A DNA stretch of 64,000 nt, from contig NW_020954576.1 of the NCBI RefSeq assembly GCF_900497805.2, positions 75,654,605 to 75,718,604 on the forward strand, given 5' to 3'. Made by a program: the position numbers and the translations under genes. The DNA is from Vombatus ursinus. Its lineage: Eukaryota > Chordata > Mammalia > Diprotodontia > Vombatidae. Position 1 is the first letter of the stretch. The number at the start of each line of letters is the position of its first letter. The notes beneath the pieces were generated by a model that saw only the letters and a list, made by a program, of their open reading frames with translations, ran no database searches and was not told the origin of the DNA. This document shows positions 44,290 to 55,860 of the stretch, piece by piece.

Positions 44290-44490
44290 CACATAGACTT
44301 TTTTTTTAAGTTCCAAATTTTCTCCCTTCCCATAGGCTTTTTTTTTCCCAGTTACAAATTCTCTTCCTTCTTTTATCTCCTCCCTCTCCCATTGAGAAAG
44401 AAAGAAAAATAAACCCCATTACATATATATGTATACATATACACATAATATACATATATATATATAATTTATGATTTCTTTAAATATAGA
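44290..44490. repeat. L1 3'UTR-like scraps and TA-rich microsatellite
   Basis: 'agttccaaattttctccc' followed by a second similar piece, then an alternating AT/CA-rich stretch (44,423-44,470). It interrupts the ORF1-like part of the host element, so it was probably inserted later. Confidence 0.55.
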
Positions 44491-45779
44491 GTCCAGGATT
44501 TTAAAAAAATCATAGTTTCCTAGGAGTCTGATGAATCTTAAATTATTTCTCCTTGACCCTGTTTTTCAAGTCAGTTTTTTAGATATCAGATATATTACAT
44601 AATTATTTTTTCAGTCTTTCTGTATTTTAATTTTTTTTCTGTCTTATGAAGTCATTAATTTCTATTTGTTCTATTTCAGTTTTCAGGGGAATATATTACT
44701 TGGGCAAGGTTTACCACTTTCTCTTCTAAGTTATTCCTTCTAATTCCTTCTTCCAGAGTTTTTATTTCATTAAAAAAATTCTTCTTTATTTTTTTCCTAG
44801 GTATTCATGCAGTCCTTGTGAAAATCACATTTTTTTTTAGGAAGTTGGGACTTGAAAAAAAAAATCCATTTTTTTCCTGTAAGCCTTTGCCTGCAGTTGT
44901 TATGCAGTTACTTTTACCTTGTAGACAGGATCTAGCGCTACAATGATTTTTTATACTGGTCCATGTCTTTTTTGCTTCACTCATCTTTCTGGGTTTAGTT
45001 TCTGAACTAGGACTTTGTGCCAGGGCCAGCCTGTACCTCCTTTGCTGATATTTGTGTGGGTTTGTAAGCCCTGCTTGGTCTTGCCCTGAAACACCTAGGT
45101 TCATGTGCTGACCTGTGTCTTCCAAGTTTAGGTCCCCATGAATCTTTGGGTTCAGAGCCCTGGATCTTCAGGACCTACTCTGCTTCTCAGCTAGGGACCT
45201 CAGAGCAGCTCCGTGCCAGGGGCTGTTACGGTCTGAGCGATGCCATGCTTTACTTGTTTCTGCTACTTCTGGTGGCATATCTTAGGGATTCCTGTGCTTT
45301 TGCTGCCTCCAAATATACTGCTTAGAAGGCTAGAGTCGTGGCCTATCTAGGGTCTAGCTGGGAGGCTGTGGGTTTGTATGCCTCTGGAGCTAGCTTTACC
45401 AGAAGCTCCCTTTCTTAGTGCCCATGAGCTTCTAGATGACTTTTAGGGCAGTTTCTTGGGTGGAACAAGTAACTTACTAAAGCTTCACATCAGATTTTTT
45501 AATCATCATTTGGGCTGGTGAGAATTTAGGCTTTTGCTAGAGTAGGCAGCCGTTTTGGAAGAAATCTCCTTTAGATAGTGACTTCATGTTTAGAGAGAAG
45601 ATATTTATTTCTTGACAACCCTCAGCTTTGGACAAAGGTAATTATACTCATTTGGTCAACTAGCAGCAAATCCAATGGATGCTTTCTTTTCATATCTTTA
45701 GGACTTAATTTGAGTTACAGGATTATCAGTTTATAATTTATGCTCTTTGATGTCTTGCTTGGTAAGAATTCTTAAATCA

Positions 45780-45866
45780 TGTACATATTTGTCCCTCCTG
45801 CTAGGTTGTAAGCTTCAATAAGACAAAGAAATTCTGTGGGTATTTTGTATTTAAGAAAAAGCAGAA
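45780..45866 (+). mobile_element. L2 3' end scrap
   Basis: 'ctaggttgtaagcttcaata' resembles the L2 terminus and is cut off by the next SINE. Confidence 0.45.
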
Positions 45867-46077
45867 TGTTGTACCCCATTTGGGGTTTTCTTGGCAAAGA
45901 TGCTGGAATGGTTTGCCATTTCCTTCTCCAGCTCATTTTACAAATGAGAAAACTGAGGTAGATAAGGTTAAGGGACTTGTCCAGAGTCACACAGCTAGTA
46001 AGTGTCTGAGGCTAGATTTGAACTCAGGTCTTCCTGACTGGGTCTGGTGCTTGATCCACTGTGGCACCTAGCTGTCT
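45867..46077 (-). mobile_element. Ther1-like SINE
   Basis: 'ccccatttggggttttcttg' to 'ggcacctagctgtct'. Exact flanks AAAAAGCAGAA at 45,856-45,866 and 46,079-46,089. The extreme SINE 3' tail was not copied or is lost. Confidence 0.93.
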
Positions 46078-46134
46078 GAAAAAGCAGAAAAGGACAATTA
46101 AAATGAGTAACAGGTAAATTAGGACTGGGTATTC

Positions 46135-46760
46135 TAATAGCTCACATTTATATAGGGCTTCGTTCTAAAGATCTTTCTCTAAGACATCCTTGTGAAAGGT
46201 AGTATAAGTACTAGTTCTGTTTTACTTATATGGAAACTGAGGCTCCAAGAAAATACCCATGTCATGTCTGTGGTAACACAATAAATACAACAGTCAGAAT
46301 TCCAGTTCTGGTGTAGTAGAAAAAAACATTTGATGAGTAAAGTTTGCACTGTACAATCCGTCTAACAAGATGAAATTTGTTTGGGCCAAATATAAAGTCT
46401 TATACTTTCTTTGGTTAAAAAAAAATAAACTGTACAGGTAAAGAGTAGGAGAGACATGGCTAGGTAGCAGTTCGTGTAAAGGAAAAAAAAGAGATTTGAA
46501 GCTTTTTATAGATTCACTATGAACTGAAAGCATAAGGTGGTTGTCAAAAAAGCTAATGCAGTATTAAGCTACAGGAATAGAAGTGTGTTGTTTCTATTGG
46601 GGGAGCTATCTTTAAATATTTGGAGGGTTACCTCATATAAAAGATATTTCAGTCATAGAGCTGCAAGGGACTAGTTTCTCATTTTAAAAAAATGAGCAAC
46701 CTGAAGGCCAGAAAGGTGAAATGATTTGCCTGCGGTCACACAACTATTCAGATTTTGGCT
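46135..46760 (-). mobile_element. Two old MIR/CR1-type fossils
   Basis: 46,135-46,285 ('tagctcacatttatataggg', 'atggaaactgaggctccaag') and 46,640-46,760 ('agtcatagagctgcaaggga', 'tgatttgcctgcggtcacac'). The DNA between them, including the minus frame 46,294-46,533, is unassigned. Confidence 0.55.
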
Positions 46761-46899
46761 TATTCTGTTTAGTTCCAGAGGGGACAACTAAAACTAAGGA
46801 GTATAAATTTCAGGGACAGATTTTGATTTAATGTAAGAACTTTCTGAAGATGGAACTGTTTGATTAGGTAGTTAGTTCCTTATCACTGGCAATGTTTAA

Positions 46900-47044
46900 T
46901 CTTCTTTTTGGCTAGGCAGTGGGGTTAAGTGACTTGCCCAAGGTCACACAGCTAGTAAGTGTTAAATGTCTGAGGTCACATTTGAACTCAGATCCTCTTG
47001 ACTCCAGGGCCAGTGCTCTATCCACTGTACCAGCTAGCTACCCA
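46900..47044 (-). mobile_element. MAR1/WSINE-type SINE
   Basis: 'ttggctaggcagtggggtta' to 'accagctagctaccca'. Exact 16-bp flanks CACTGGCAATGTTTAA at 46,884-46,899 and 47,045-47,060. Confidence 0.95.
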
Positions 47045-47139
47045 CACTGGCAATGTTTAAGCAGAACCTTTATGACCACTATTGGGGATGTTTATGGAAC
47101 ATATTCATACATGAGGCAAAAAGATGCATTGAGTTATTT

Positions 47140-47565
47140 TTTTTCCACTTAATTTTTTTTAAAATTTGGAATTCAAACTCTACCACCAACAAAAAAGAGT
47201 ATTTACATATACACAGCAGAACACAAACAAGGATTACATTTGAAACCATAAATCTCTATTTCATATTGTTTGCTTTAAAAAAAAAAAGAAATTCCACATT
47301 AACTTTCAAAACTGTCCTGTTTGCTTGTGCTTCCTTCTGTTTTCTTCTGTGTGTTTAGAAAAGTTTCATTTACCCTCCTTTTTTTTTAATCACTATTGCC
47401 AATCCCTTTCTCTTGCCCATTCTACCCCTCATTAAAAAGCAGGAGAAAAAAAAATCTTTGTCACAAAGATAGTCAAGCAAAGTGAATGTACACAACAACC
47501 ATGTCTAAAATGGATGGCTCTGGGCCTTGAGTCTGTCACCTCTACAGATTATTTAATGTCCTTTT
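47140..47565 (-). mobile_element. L1 3'UTR fragment
   Basis: Sister of the 3' part of the 41.75-kb element: 'ttgcttgtgcttccttctgt', 'cttctgtgtgtttagaaaag', 'ggccttgagtctgtcacctc'. The open plus frame at 47,053-47,358 is read through it and is not a gene. Confidence 0.8.
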
Positions 47566-47600
47566 CAGCTCTTTTCAGCTTCATTTCTTCATCTATTCTT

Positions 47601-47750
47601 TTTTTTTTTTTTTTGACTAGGCAATGGGGTTAAGTTACTTGCCCAGCATCACACAGCTAGTGTTATGTGTCTGATGCCACATTTGAACTCATGTCCTCCT
47701 GAATCCAGGGCGGGTGCTCTATCCACTGCACCACCTATCTGCCCCGACTA
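47601..47750 (-). mobile_element. MAR1/WSINE-type SINE
   Basis: Long poly-T, 'gactaggcaatggggttaag', 'ccacctatctgcccc'. Flanks CATCTATTCTT (47,590-47,600) and CATTTATTCTT (47,751-47,761) differ at one base. Confidence 0.93.
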
Positions 47751-47934
47751 CATTTATTCTTAAGTATGATTTAAATTAAGTATGACATAAGTCAATGGGA
47801 AAACGTGATTTGTTTTACAGAAAATTTGACATATCCAACAGATATATTATTTGTATTCTATGCACCTGTTGAAGTGAAGTAAGTACATAATTATATTCCT
47901 CAAAACAAGACAGATTTAAGAGGCCTTAATGAAA

Positions 47935-48295
47935 GGAAAGACCACTGCGTGTGGAAATCAGAGAGGACCAGTCTCTGGTTCTTAATCCCTGTATGATTTT
48001 AGGAACTTTATTTTTCCTTTGTGGGACTCAGTCTCTTCATCTGCAAAATTACGGGATTTTATTAAGGTGTTTTCCAGCTTTGAATCCTTGGATCTTATTG
48101 TGGGACCTGTGGTCCCTGTGGATTCTAATCTAGGTTGTAGAAAGGCCTCTACTACTTACCAGCTGTGTGAATATGAGTAAGCCATATTACTGTTCAGAAA
48201 TTCAGTTTCTTTATCTGTAAAATGTGTTTGGTTGTTGTGAGGGGATAAGCTTTGTAAACCTTGAATTGCTATCTAGGTGCGAATTACTACTGTTA
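47935..48295 (+). mobile_element. Two MIR copies
   Basis: 47,935-48,060 ('tctcttcatctgcaaaatta') and 48,130-48,295 ('acttaccagctgtgtgaata', 'ttctttatctgtaaaatgtg'). Confidence 0.65.
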
Positions 48296-48524
48296 TTATC
48301 CTTGATCTTGGACAACAAAGCTTGGAATGCCAGGTTCTCCTTAAACTAATTGGCATTCCTCGTTATCAGATGAGTTTTTTTACTGCCTTGTTTTCTTGTA
48401 TGTCATATATGTATTTGTCACATATCCTATATATACTGTACTTGTCATATGTCTTTGGGTTTTAGTCAAATTCAATTTAAAATACATTTAATTTTAGTAG
48501 CAAAGGCATATCTAATTTAATACA

Positions 48525-48705
48525 ACAGAATCACTGAATTTTAGACCTGGAAGAGAACTCAAGATAGTATCAATCTAGTTAAACCCTTAATTTTATGAGG
48601 AAACTGAAGCCTGAAGATGCTAAGGGACTTGCCCAAGATCATCCAGCAAATTAGTGGTAGAATTTTTGCTAGGAGGATCCAGGTGTTCTTGCTTCTAGTC
48701 CACTG
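48525..48705 (-). mobile_element. CR1/L3 or MIR-type fossil
   Basis: 'cactgaattttagacctgga', 'gaggaaactgaagcctgaag', 'actaagg'-like spacing and 'gcccaagatcatccagcaaa'. Confidence 0.6.
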
Positions 48706-49034
48706 AATGTCTTCATGAAATAGGTGCATTTTACAATAAAGTTCTGTTTTAAATGAATTAATCTATTTTATTTATTTATTTATTTTTTGAAATGAATCTA
48801 TTTTAAAGAAACTTGTGGCAGATCTATAAAGTGAATAATCAGCTACTGATTTATCATTTATCTTAAGTGTGCATTTTTACTTATTAAACTTAAGAATAAA
48901 ATTAACCACCATTGAAACTTTATTGTCCACTGTTATATTAATCAGAATGTTCTGGAAATAGGATTTTACATGTTGTCCCAGTAGAGAACTTGAATCTTTT
49001 CCCTCGAACTGATGCAGACGCTGACTAAAAAGGG

Positions 49035-49275
49035 ATAGTTTGTGTTTATGGAGTGCTTGAAGGTTTGCAAAGAGCTTTACAAACATTGCCTTATTTCATG
49101 CTCCTAAGAGTTTTGTGAGGTAGGTGCCATTATTATCCTAATTTTACAGATGAGGAAAATGATTGAGACAGAGATTAAATGATTGGCCGAATCTAGTAAG
49201 TGTCTAGGATGGATTTGAACAAAGGTCTTCCTCATTCCAGGCAAAGCACTGTCCAGTGTGCCACCTAGCTGTCTG
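49035..49275 (-). mobile_element. MIR/CORE-SINE, inverse, near full length
   Basis: 'ggtttgcaaagagctttaca', 'ttttgtgaggtaggtgccat', 'tttacagatgaggaaaatga' and 'gtgccacctagctgtctga'. Confidence 0.78.
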
Positions 49276-49804
49276 AGATCATTGAGAATACTGAGAAACT
49301 TACGTTAGTATAGAGTAACTGCTTATTATTCCTATGGATTTTTTGGGGGGGGGGGAAGGATGTCAGAGTGTGTTACAGCATTGGGTACCATAATAATGGT
49401 ATTTTACATGTAGTGAAAAAAGGGAAACACTACCTGGGACAATATGAGGTAACTTTTAGGTAACTAGAAACGTCAATCCTAGGATCTATGAATTTGTCTG
49501 TATATATATTTCCTCCACTGATGTAAATATAACTGCTTACAATATTTAGTAGATTTTCTTTGTGAATTCTGTTGGCTGCAAAATTCATCACCCTGCAGTA
49601 ACCTGAAAGGGAGTACCTATGAACTTAAGTAGACTGTTCCTTAGACAATAATCTAGCCACCAGGCTTGTATTTGAAGTATTTCCATTTTGGTTGATCATG
49701 CCAGAGCCCATACTCAATTAATAGCATTAAAGAACAAAGAGTTAGCTCCATGCTACTGTGAGGGTATCAGAGGAAGACTTTAGAAGAGAACTTCACATGT
49801 CTGA
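49276..49804. other. Unassigned DNA
   Basis: Contains a G run near 49,343-49,355 and nothing else recognised. Confidence 0.4.
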
Positions 49805-50480
49805 TAGTATTATAGCTTATATTGGTATAATACTTGGTTGTTTTCAAAGTGTTTTCATACAAACTATCTCATTTGATTCTCAACAACTTTGTGAATTTGT
49901 TCTCATGTGGATCTGTGATCATATTCAGTTTTTCCCACTAATAATGCAGAATTCCTTTCATCTGTGCCTGCCTGTTCTGTACAGCTCTTATCCACAGAGA
50001 ATCTCAGTATGCTGGAGGCTCTCCTTAATTTCTTCCAATTTTAAAGGTACTAGTGGAACACTCAGCTCTGGATGACACGTCATCCTTCCTTCTTGCCACA
50101 TGACCAGCTCATCTTTAAGACAGCTTTGACTCCTGTTTTTCTTCAGAATTCCATGTTGGATTTATTGTTGCAGCTTACTCCCACCTGTCATAGGCCTTTC
50201 CATTAATCTCAGTGTCGGAATTTCCTTTGAAGCAGTGGGGTTTCATACCTCCTGCCATAGAGCAATACCACTTTTATAAAATGTTAGCATTGAAGAGATG
50301 GGCCTTTGCTTTAATAGGATTTTGTAGGGAAGGATTTGTCACCGTTATTTTGCAGTTGGAGAATAAGAAGCCTGTAGAGGTCTTAAATTTTATGATTTGC
50401 CTGTGGTCACATAGGTAGTTGGTGGCAGAACCAGGACTCAAACCCACATCTTTTACTTTAAAGTCTAGTGCATTTCCTAA
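49805..50480. mobile_element. Old repeat cluster: MIR and a CR1/L3-like fragment
   Basis: 49,805-49,905 is an inverse MIR scrap. 49,955-50,170 resembles the window-end segment at 63,830-64,000 ('atgctggaggctctcc', 'cttgccacatgaccagctca') and looks like a CR1/L3-type LINE piece. 50,330-50,480 is an inverse MIR ('tgatttgcctgtggtcacat'). Confidence 0.5.
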
Positions 50481-52349
50481 TTAGAATCTAGTCCAGTGAT
50501 TATGGAGAACTTCATTGGGTTTTGAAATCATGATTAGTACCTTGACATTCCTTCTCCAGTTCTAGCTCTCTGCTCTCTTCTCCACCAATCTAATGCCTTT
50601 CTAATAATCTGGGATAATTAACACACAAAATGACTCTGGGTGATTTTGAATTGTTACAGCTATAATGAATGGGTTCCCATCCAGTAATTTTAGGTTTCAA
50701 GAAGGAAAATTTGGGGAAATTAAGGGATCTAGTGCTTAAAATTCTTAAAAGTAAAAAGAATAAAATTGTAAACTTATTTTGGCCGCTCTTTGACAAAAAG
50801 AATGCAAGAACAATGTGCCTCTGTGAAAGGCTAGTTAGAAAAGAAGACAAACTGAAAAATATATTGTGGAGGACCAAGAAAAATGCTTCTTGGGAAAACA
50901 TTAGTTTAGAGAAATCTATGGTATTATAGATGACAGTTATACAGAAAAAATTACATTTTATTAGTGTGAATTTTGGATTGCCTTTTTGTATTGGATCAGA
51001 TTTTATATGGAAATAATAATTCCTTTTTTTTTAAGTTCTCATGATACCACACCTAAAATTATATGCTCATTTACTGTCACTTTACTACTAGGAAACTGTC
51101 AACAAAATGAAGGGAATTTGAAGGATTAAAAATAAGGTGCCAATAAAAAGCTGCACATAATTTAGCTATATAGTTATCAAGTATGAATGTCTTAGAGAAA
51201 CATCTTGATAGTCTATAAATACTTAAGGAGTGAAAATATGAGCAAGTATGTTTAGGTTTGAACAGAGGTTGCAACTAAGAAAATAAAAATTTGAATATCA
51301 GAAAGCCTTAATGGTGACAGGTACTAATCTCCTAAGAGAGCCTTATGATTTTTAACATAAAAATTACATTGTACAAAGCACTAAGATATGCACCATAAAG
51401 AATTAGATTGTATAGGACCTTCAGGAATATGATGTGATCAGCTGGTTGTCTTGTTCACCTCCCTTCTCAGTGCTGATGTATAAAATTCCAGTTCATTGAA
51501 ACGTGGTAAATTTTCTAGGCAAAATTTAATATTCAAAAGTGAAATATTCTGAAGTTATTTGATAAGACATGAACCTTGTCTGCATAATGCCCCCAGATTC
51601 GATAAATTATGTCCAAAAATGTCATATGTGGACAGATAATGAAATGAGTTCTTTTTACTTTCGAGGTTTGGGTCTTGTGTAAATGTAGCCTTGGTACTTT
51701 TTATGTTAGATAGTTTTCACAATAATACTTGGCTGGGAATTCTTAAGAATTTTTAGTAAAGGTCAGTCAGGTTCGTGATTACTTTTCAATTTTTATCTAG
51801 TAATACCATGGCATATATCTTTGTACAATAACATTATTTGTACTATCAGTTAATTAACCTTGAGAGCATTTCTATATGCCTTTTGTTATATGCCCTCAGC
51901 AGTTCTCATGGTAAGTCATCCCTTGACACCTATTATTTTATCATAACTTCTTCAGGTAGTGTTTTAAGTGCTTGGTTAAATGCTTTAAAGATGTACACAG
52001 ACTTCTTGGCATTAAAGAACAGTGAAAAGGTGTATGTCTAATAATAGGAATGTTTGTTTTACTTTTTGTTAAAGCCTGCTTTCATTCTCAGATAATTCAT
52101 CTTCCTCATTCTGATAATGGTATCCTCAACATTTATACTTTTGTAATTCATCTCTTCTTTTAAGGTCACACTAGGAAAATTATTCAATTTTCCTTTCCAA
52201 CGTTTGACTGTATTATAGTGTTATATCCATTACCAACTATCTACTAAGACACTGTGCTATCTTGCATCTTTGTATTTCTGTGACCAAAAAAAATTAACAA
52301 ATATGATCCTAAGTTATGAGACCTTAGAGTTCATCTAGTTCAATATGTT
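50481..52349. other. Repeat-poor DNA without a recognised exon
   Basis: About 1.9 kb. Opposed open frames (86 aa plus at 50,669-50,929; 103 aa minus at 50,590-50,901) are K/L- or S/F-rich and match nothing I know. As intronic sequence this could hold regulatory elements, but I see no specific site. Confidence 0.4.
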
Positions 52350-53085
52350 CTTTAAAAACAATCTTTTTGATTAAAAATTTTTTAATTAACTTGACATACA
52401 TCAACAAACATGAACATTTTATACAAAGAATTGAAAAAAAGAATTGTATGTGACCCTGAATCTGTGTTATGTGCAATTATTTTTGAAAGTATATATTAAA
52501 TTGAATTTAAAAGTTCTAACACTACCCTGATTATTTGTGTCCCTTTCTGGATTTCCCTCTGCTCTCTTCTGTATACTTTTTTTTGGCTAGGCAATGTGGT
52601 TAAGTGACTTGCTGAGGGTCACACAGCCAGTAAGTGTTATGTGTCTGAGGTCAGATTTGAACTCAGGTCCTCCTGAATCCAGGGCTTGGTGCTCTATCTA
52701 CTGCACCACCTAGCTACCCCTGTATACTTTTTAAAATGTTTTATTGGCCATATTTTCTTTTTCCTTTTCAGTTTTGGTATTATCCCTGTCCTCCCTTGAC
52801 TTCTTTCAACTCCCCTCAAAAAAAAAAAAAGCCCTCCCTTGTTAACAAATAAATGCAGCAAAATTAAATTCTCACATAGACTGTATGTCTTTTTCTGCAC
52901 CTCTAATCCATTACCTCTTTGCTAAAAGGTCGGAAGTGTGATTTATTATGGGTCTTTTTGAGTTGGGATGGTCATTGCATTGATCATATTAAGTCTTTCA
53001 CAGCTATTTTCCTTTTCAGTGATGTAGCCATGGTGTAAATTGTTCTCCTGCATCTGCTCATTTCACTCTGCATTAGTTCCACTCC
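52350..53085 (-). mobile_element. L1 3' end, split by a SINE
   Basis: Third sister of the 41.75-kb element's 3' end: 'tttctggatttccctctgct', 'gggatggtcattgcattgat', 'aattgttctcctgcatctgc'. A SINE splits it at 52,581-52,719. Confidence 0.82.
52581..52719 (-). mobile_element. MAR1/WSINE-type SINE
   Basis: 'ggctaggcaatgtggttaag' to 'accacctagctacccc'. Exact flanks CTGTATACTTTT at 52,569-52,580 and 52,720-52,731. Confidence 0.95.
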
Positions 53086-53089
53086 CCTC

Positions 53090-53205
53090 AGAAAGGTTAA
53101 GTGACGTGTCCAGAGTTACATGGGTAAAAGGTGGGAAGACTAGGATTAGAGCCTCTGCCTTTTGACCGCAGATCCAGGGCTGTACATTTTCCCAGTCTCC
53201 TTCAC
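53090..53205 (-). mobile_element. MIR fragment
   Basis: 'aaaggttaagtgacgtgtcc' and 'agactaggattagagcctct'. Confidence 0.6.
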
Positions 53206-54699
53206 TTCACGTTGTTAGCCTTGTAGATAGAGTCTAATGTGAAATTAGATTTGTTTCCAGCTGTAATTTTGGCAATTAAAAGATAGTACAAAATAATCAC
53301 TGTATGCTCTATGTTCTTGTTGCTTAGTAGGAGCCATTATAAAAATGGCAAATGATAATTGGATTTTAAAAAGACAGAAGTATAAGATCAACACTGCACA
53401 ACATTGGTCAAGAAAAATGACCTATTCATATTTCTGATCCACATGAAGAACTCTTCTAATCCAAATTTAAAGGATTTTTATAATGTGATGATGAATGACC
53501 ACATCATTTAACAGGTTCCAATGAGGCCTATGATGTCACAAGAACAAGTAGTAGTAATATTATACATTAAATCAAATTATTTTTTATTATTTTACCATAG
53601 GTAAATAGGAGGAAATTTGAGGAATAAATATGAGGAATAATGAAGTTCTTCATTTAGAACTGTATCTAGGAGATACAGTAGTTATAACCAATTTTTTAAA
53701 AAATTGAACAATAAAAACAAGTTGAAATTGTCTATTTTAAAGTAGATGTTTCCTCTTGGACCTTATCTTCCAAATTACTTTGTGTTTTTAATTATTAAAA
53801 ATTTGTGCTAACAGTAGCTTCATTTCAGAGAAGAGTCCATATAAGAGTCTGGCTAATAGCTATGTAAAATAGAGAACAAAATAAATGTAAACAAACTCTG
53901 GCTTTGCCCAAGTTAAATTTGACTAAAATCATTTTGTGATTGTGCCAGAATAATAGTATAAATAGGCATCTCAATTCCAGGCATTGTTATTGAGTATATT
54001 TTCAAGCATTTTCATCTGGCCTGAGTATTTAAAAAAGAGAGATTTCCTTGTTTCCATGGTGTAGGAGATGGCAGAAGCTGTTAAAAATTTGGCTCTCAGA
54101 CTGATGAAGAAGAAATCAGTTGGAGCAAAAACAGAAACTAGTTGGATTTTAGGTCTGTGTGTGTGTGTGTGTGTGTAAATTACACTCAACAGGAAGATAT
54201 AACAGGGACCTGGGAAGTACATTCAAATAAGTTTTCTTCCTACACTGAAACATGTTCTTGAGAAGCATCTTTTTGTATATCCCACGCCTATACCTATATA
54301 GTAATTATTTTCTTAGTCTTGGTGATTTTTTTTCAGAGAAGGAAAAGTCTTTCTTAGACATTCATTAAAAGCAAACTACAGTAAATTAGCAACCTGTGGC
54401 AAGTCAAAAACCCACATAAATCAACATAAAGCTAAATAATTTAAATTTGGGCAACCTATTCCTCAAATTGAGGTGGGAAATGGTAAAATATAAGCAGCCA
54501 ACCGCAGCTATAAGTGTTGCATATGTGATTTAAAAAAAAAATAGAGAACATTTTTTTACTTTTTTCTTTGATATATTTCCTCTGTACCCTGACCTTTCTG
54601 AGGTTAGTCCAAGGTTCATATAGTAAAGAATTGGTGTTGGAAATAAAAAGTTATAAATGTCCAGGCAGCATTAACACAGGAGGAGAGAAGAATGAATGA
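53206..54699. other. Repeat-poor DNA with a (GT)n run
   Basis: No exon or transposon recognised. A perfect (GT)n lies at 54,156-54,176. Confidence 0.45.
54156..54176. repeat. (GT)n microsatellite
   Basis: About ten uninterrupted GT units. Confidence 0.95.
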
Positions 54700-54960
54700 T
54701 ATATATCTTTGTATCTCCATAATATAATTATATATACTCATTCATTGATGATATATATAAAAAGAAAAATACTTTGCAAACATATATATGAATATATAGA
54801 ATGAAAAGAAAGTATTTTACAAATATATACACAAATGAATATATAGAGAGCTACACATATGTATATATATATATATATTGTATATGGTTCATATATATCC
54901 TGAAAAATTAATATAACCAGAAGAACCATAATACTCCAAAACACACACACACACACACAC
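54700..54960. repeat. TA/CA-rich satellite-like stretch
   Basis: Contains (TA)n at about 54,860-54,880 and (CA)n at 54,940-54,960. An imperfect ~44-bp tandem pair (about 54,759-54,850) shares 'gaaaa', 'acaaatatata' and 'gaatatataga'. The minus frame 54,738-54,989 is a product of these repeats. Confidence 0.7.
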
Positions 54961-54988
54961 ATACACATATAGCTACGTATAAAGGTCA

Positions 54989-55064
54989 TGTATACTGAAA
55001 AATTAATGCAACTATAAGAACAATAATGTTTCCAAATGTAGTTGCATTAATTTTTTGGTACACA
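54989..55064. mobile_element. MITE-like hairpin with 26-bp terminal inverted repeats
   Basis: Arms 54,989-55,014 and 55,039-55,064 pair at 23 of 26 positions (inner part GAAAAATTAATGCAACTA against its complement), around a 24-base loop. Size and layout recall very short mariner-derived elements such as MADE1, but the sequence is not one I can name. Part of the left arm plus loop is also repeated at about 54,887-54,937. Confidence 0.5.
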
Positions 55065-55514
55065 TAGCCTTAACAGTAGTTACTTAATCTTTATTCCCAC
55101 ATTTCATTACTTGCATCTTAATATTTTCTTCAATGTTTAAACACTGGTAAAAATAAAGATATAATTTGGAAATGAGGCATAAATCTTTCTAACTATGAAA
55201 TTGTTTAAAAATGCTATGAGTTTATTGATCTTTCCTTTTTATCCTTAAGATATGTTGAAGATATTTAAATGGAATATTTCATGTCTGTCAACAGAGTTAA
55301 CTTTAATTTCCTTAATAAGTTAACTATCTGCATTTTTTTCAAATATTTATTTCCTTAATTTGGCATTACCATTTTCTAAGAACATGGGCTCATTTTCTTG
55401 TAAATCTATACCTGGTGCATTTCATAGCCTTGTTCAAAAACCTTCAATGGTTTCATGTTGAGTACCAAGTAGAACTCCTTTAACCTGGCATTCACAACTT
55501 TTCCCAGTCAGATT
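55065..55514. other. Unassigned DNA
   Basis: No feature recognised. 'cattcacaacttttcccagt' near 55,490 may be an L2 scrap. Confidence 0.4.
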
Positions 55515-55529
55515 TCAATTTACCTTTTT

Positions 55530-55673
55530 GTTTTTTAGGCAGTTGGGGTTAAGTGACTTGCCCAGGGTCACACAGCTAGTAAGTGTCAAGTATTTGGTCT
55601 GAGGTCAAATTTGAACTCAGGTCCTCCTGACTTCAGTGTGGGTACTCTATCCACTTTGCCACCTAGCTGCCCC
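55530..55673 (-). mobile_element. MAR1/WSINE-type SINE
   Basis: 'ggcagttggggttaagtgac' to 'gccacctagctgccc'. Exact 15-bp flanks TCAATTTACCTTTTT at 55,515-55,529 and 55,674-55,688. Confidence 0.96.
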
Positions 55674-55694
55674 TCAATTTACCTTTTTACATTT

Positions 55695-55860
55695 AAATCT
55701 TAGGTCCTTAGATTTAGAGCTAGAAGAGACCTTAGTATTTAGTACAATTCCCTCATTTTGCTGGTTATGAAAGTGAGGCCCAGAGAAGTTAAGTTACTTG
55801 TCCAAGGTCACACAGTTATTATTCTGCAGAACCAGAATTTGAATCCAGCTCCAACTTTCT
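55695..55860 (-). mobile_element. CR1/L3 or MIR-type fossil
   Basis: 'ttagagctagaagagacctt', 'gaggcccagagaagttaagt' and 'ccaaggtcacacagttatta'. Confidence 0.65.

Larger units (their letters stand above)
41750..45590 (-). mobile_element. L1-derived element lacking most of ORF2 (HAL1-like)
   Basis: Read on the minus strand: a GC-richer 5'UTR-like part (about 45,590-44,830), an ORF1-like part split around 44,295-44,490, a linker (about 43,930-43,370), then directly the end of ORF2 and the 3'UTR (43,370-41,750). The ORF1-like part has landmarks (plus-strand reading) 'cttaaattatttctccttga', 'tttttcaagtcagtttttta' and 'gaagtcattaatttctattt'. Its 3' end is sister to copies at 47.1 and 52.4 kb. The reverse transcriptase portion is absent. 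That fits half-L1 elements, which keep ORF1 and rely on L1; an internally deleted L1 is the alternative. Three later insertions sit inside. Ends are approximate. Confidence 0.6.

Noticed and set aside
50590-50929. Opposed open frames of 103 and 86 residues
   Set aside because: AT-rich biased composition, no recognised motif, no splice context; likely chance.
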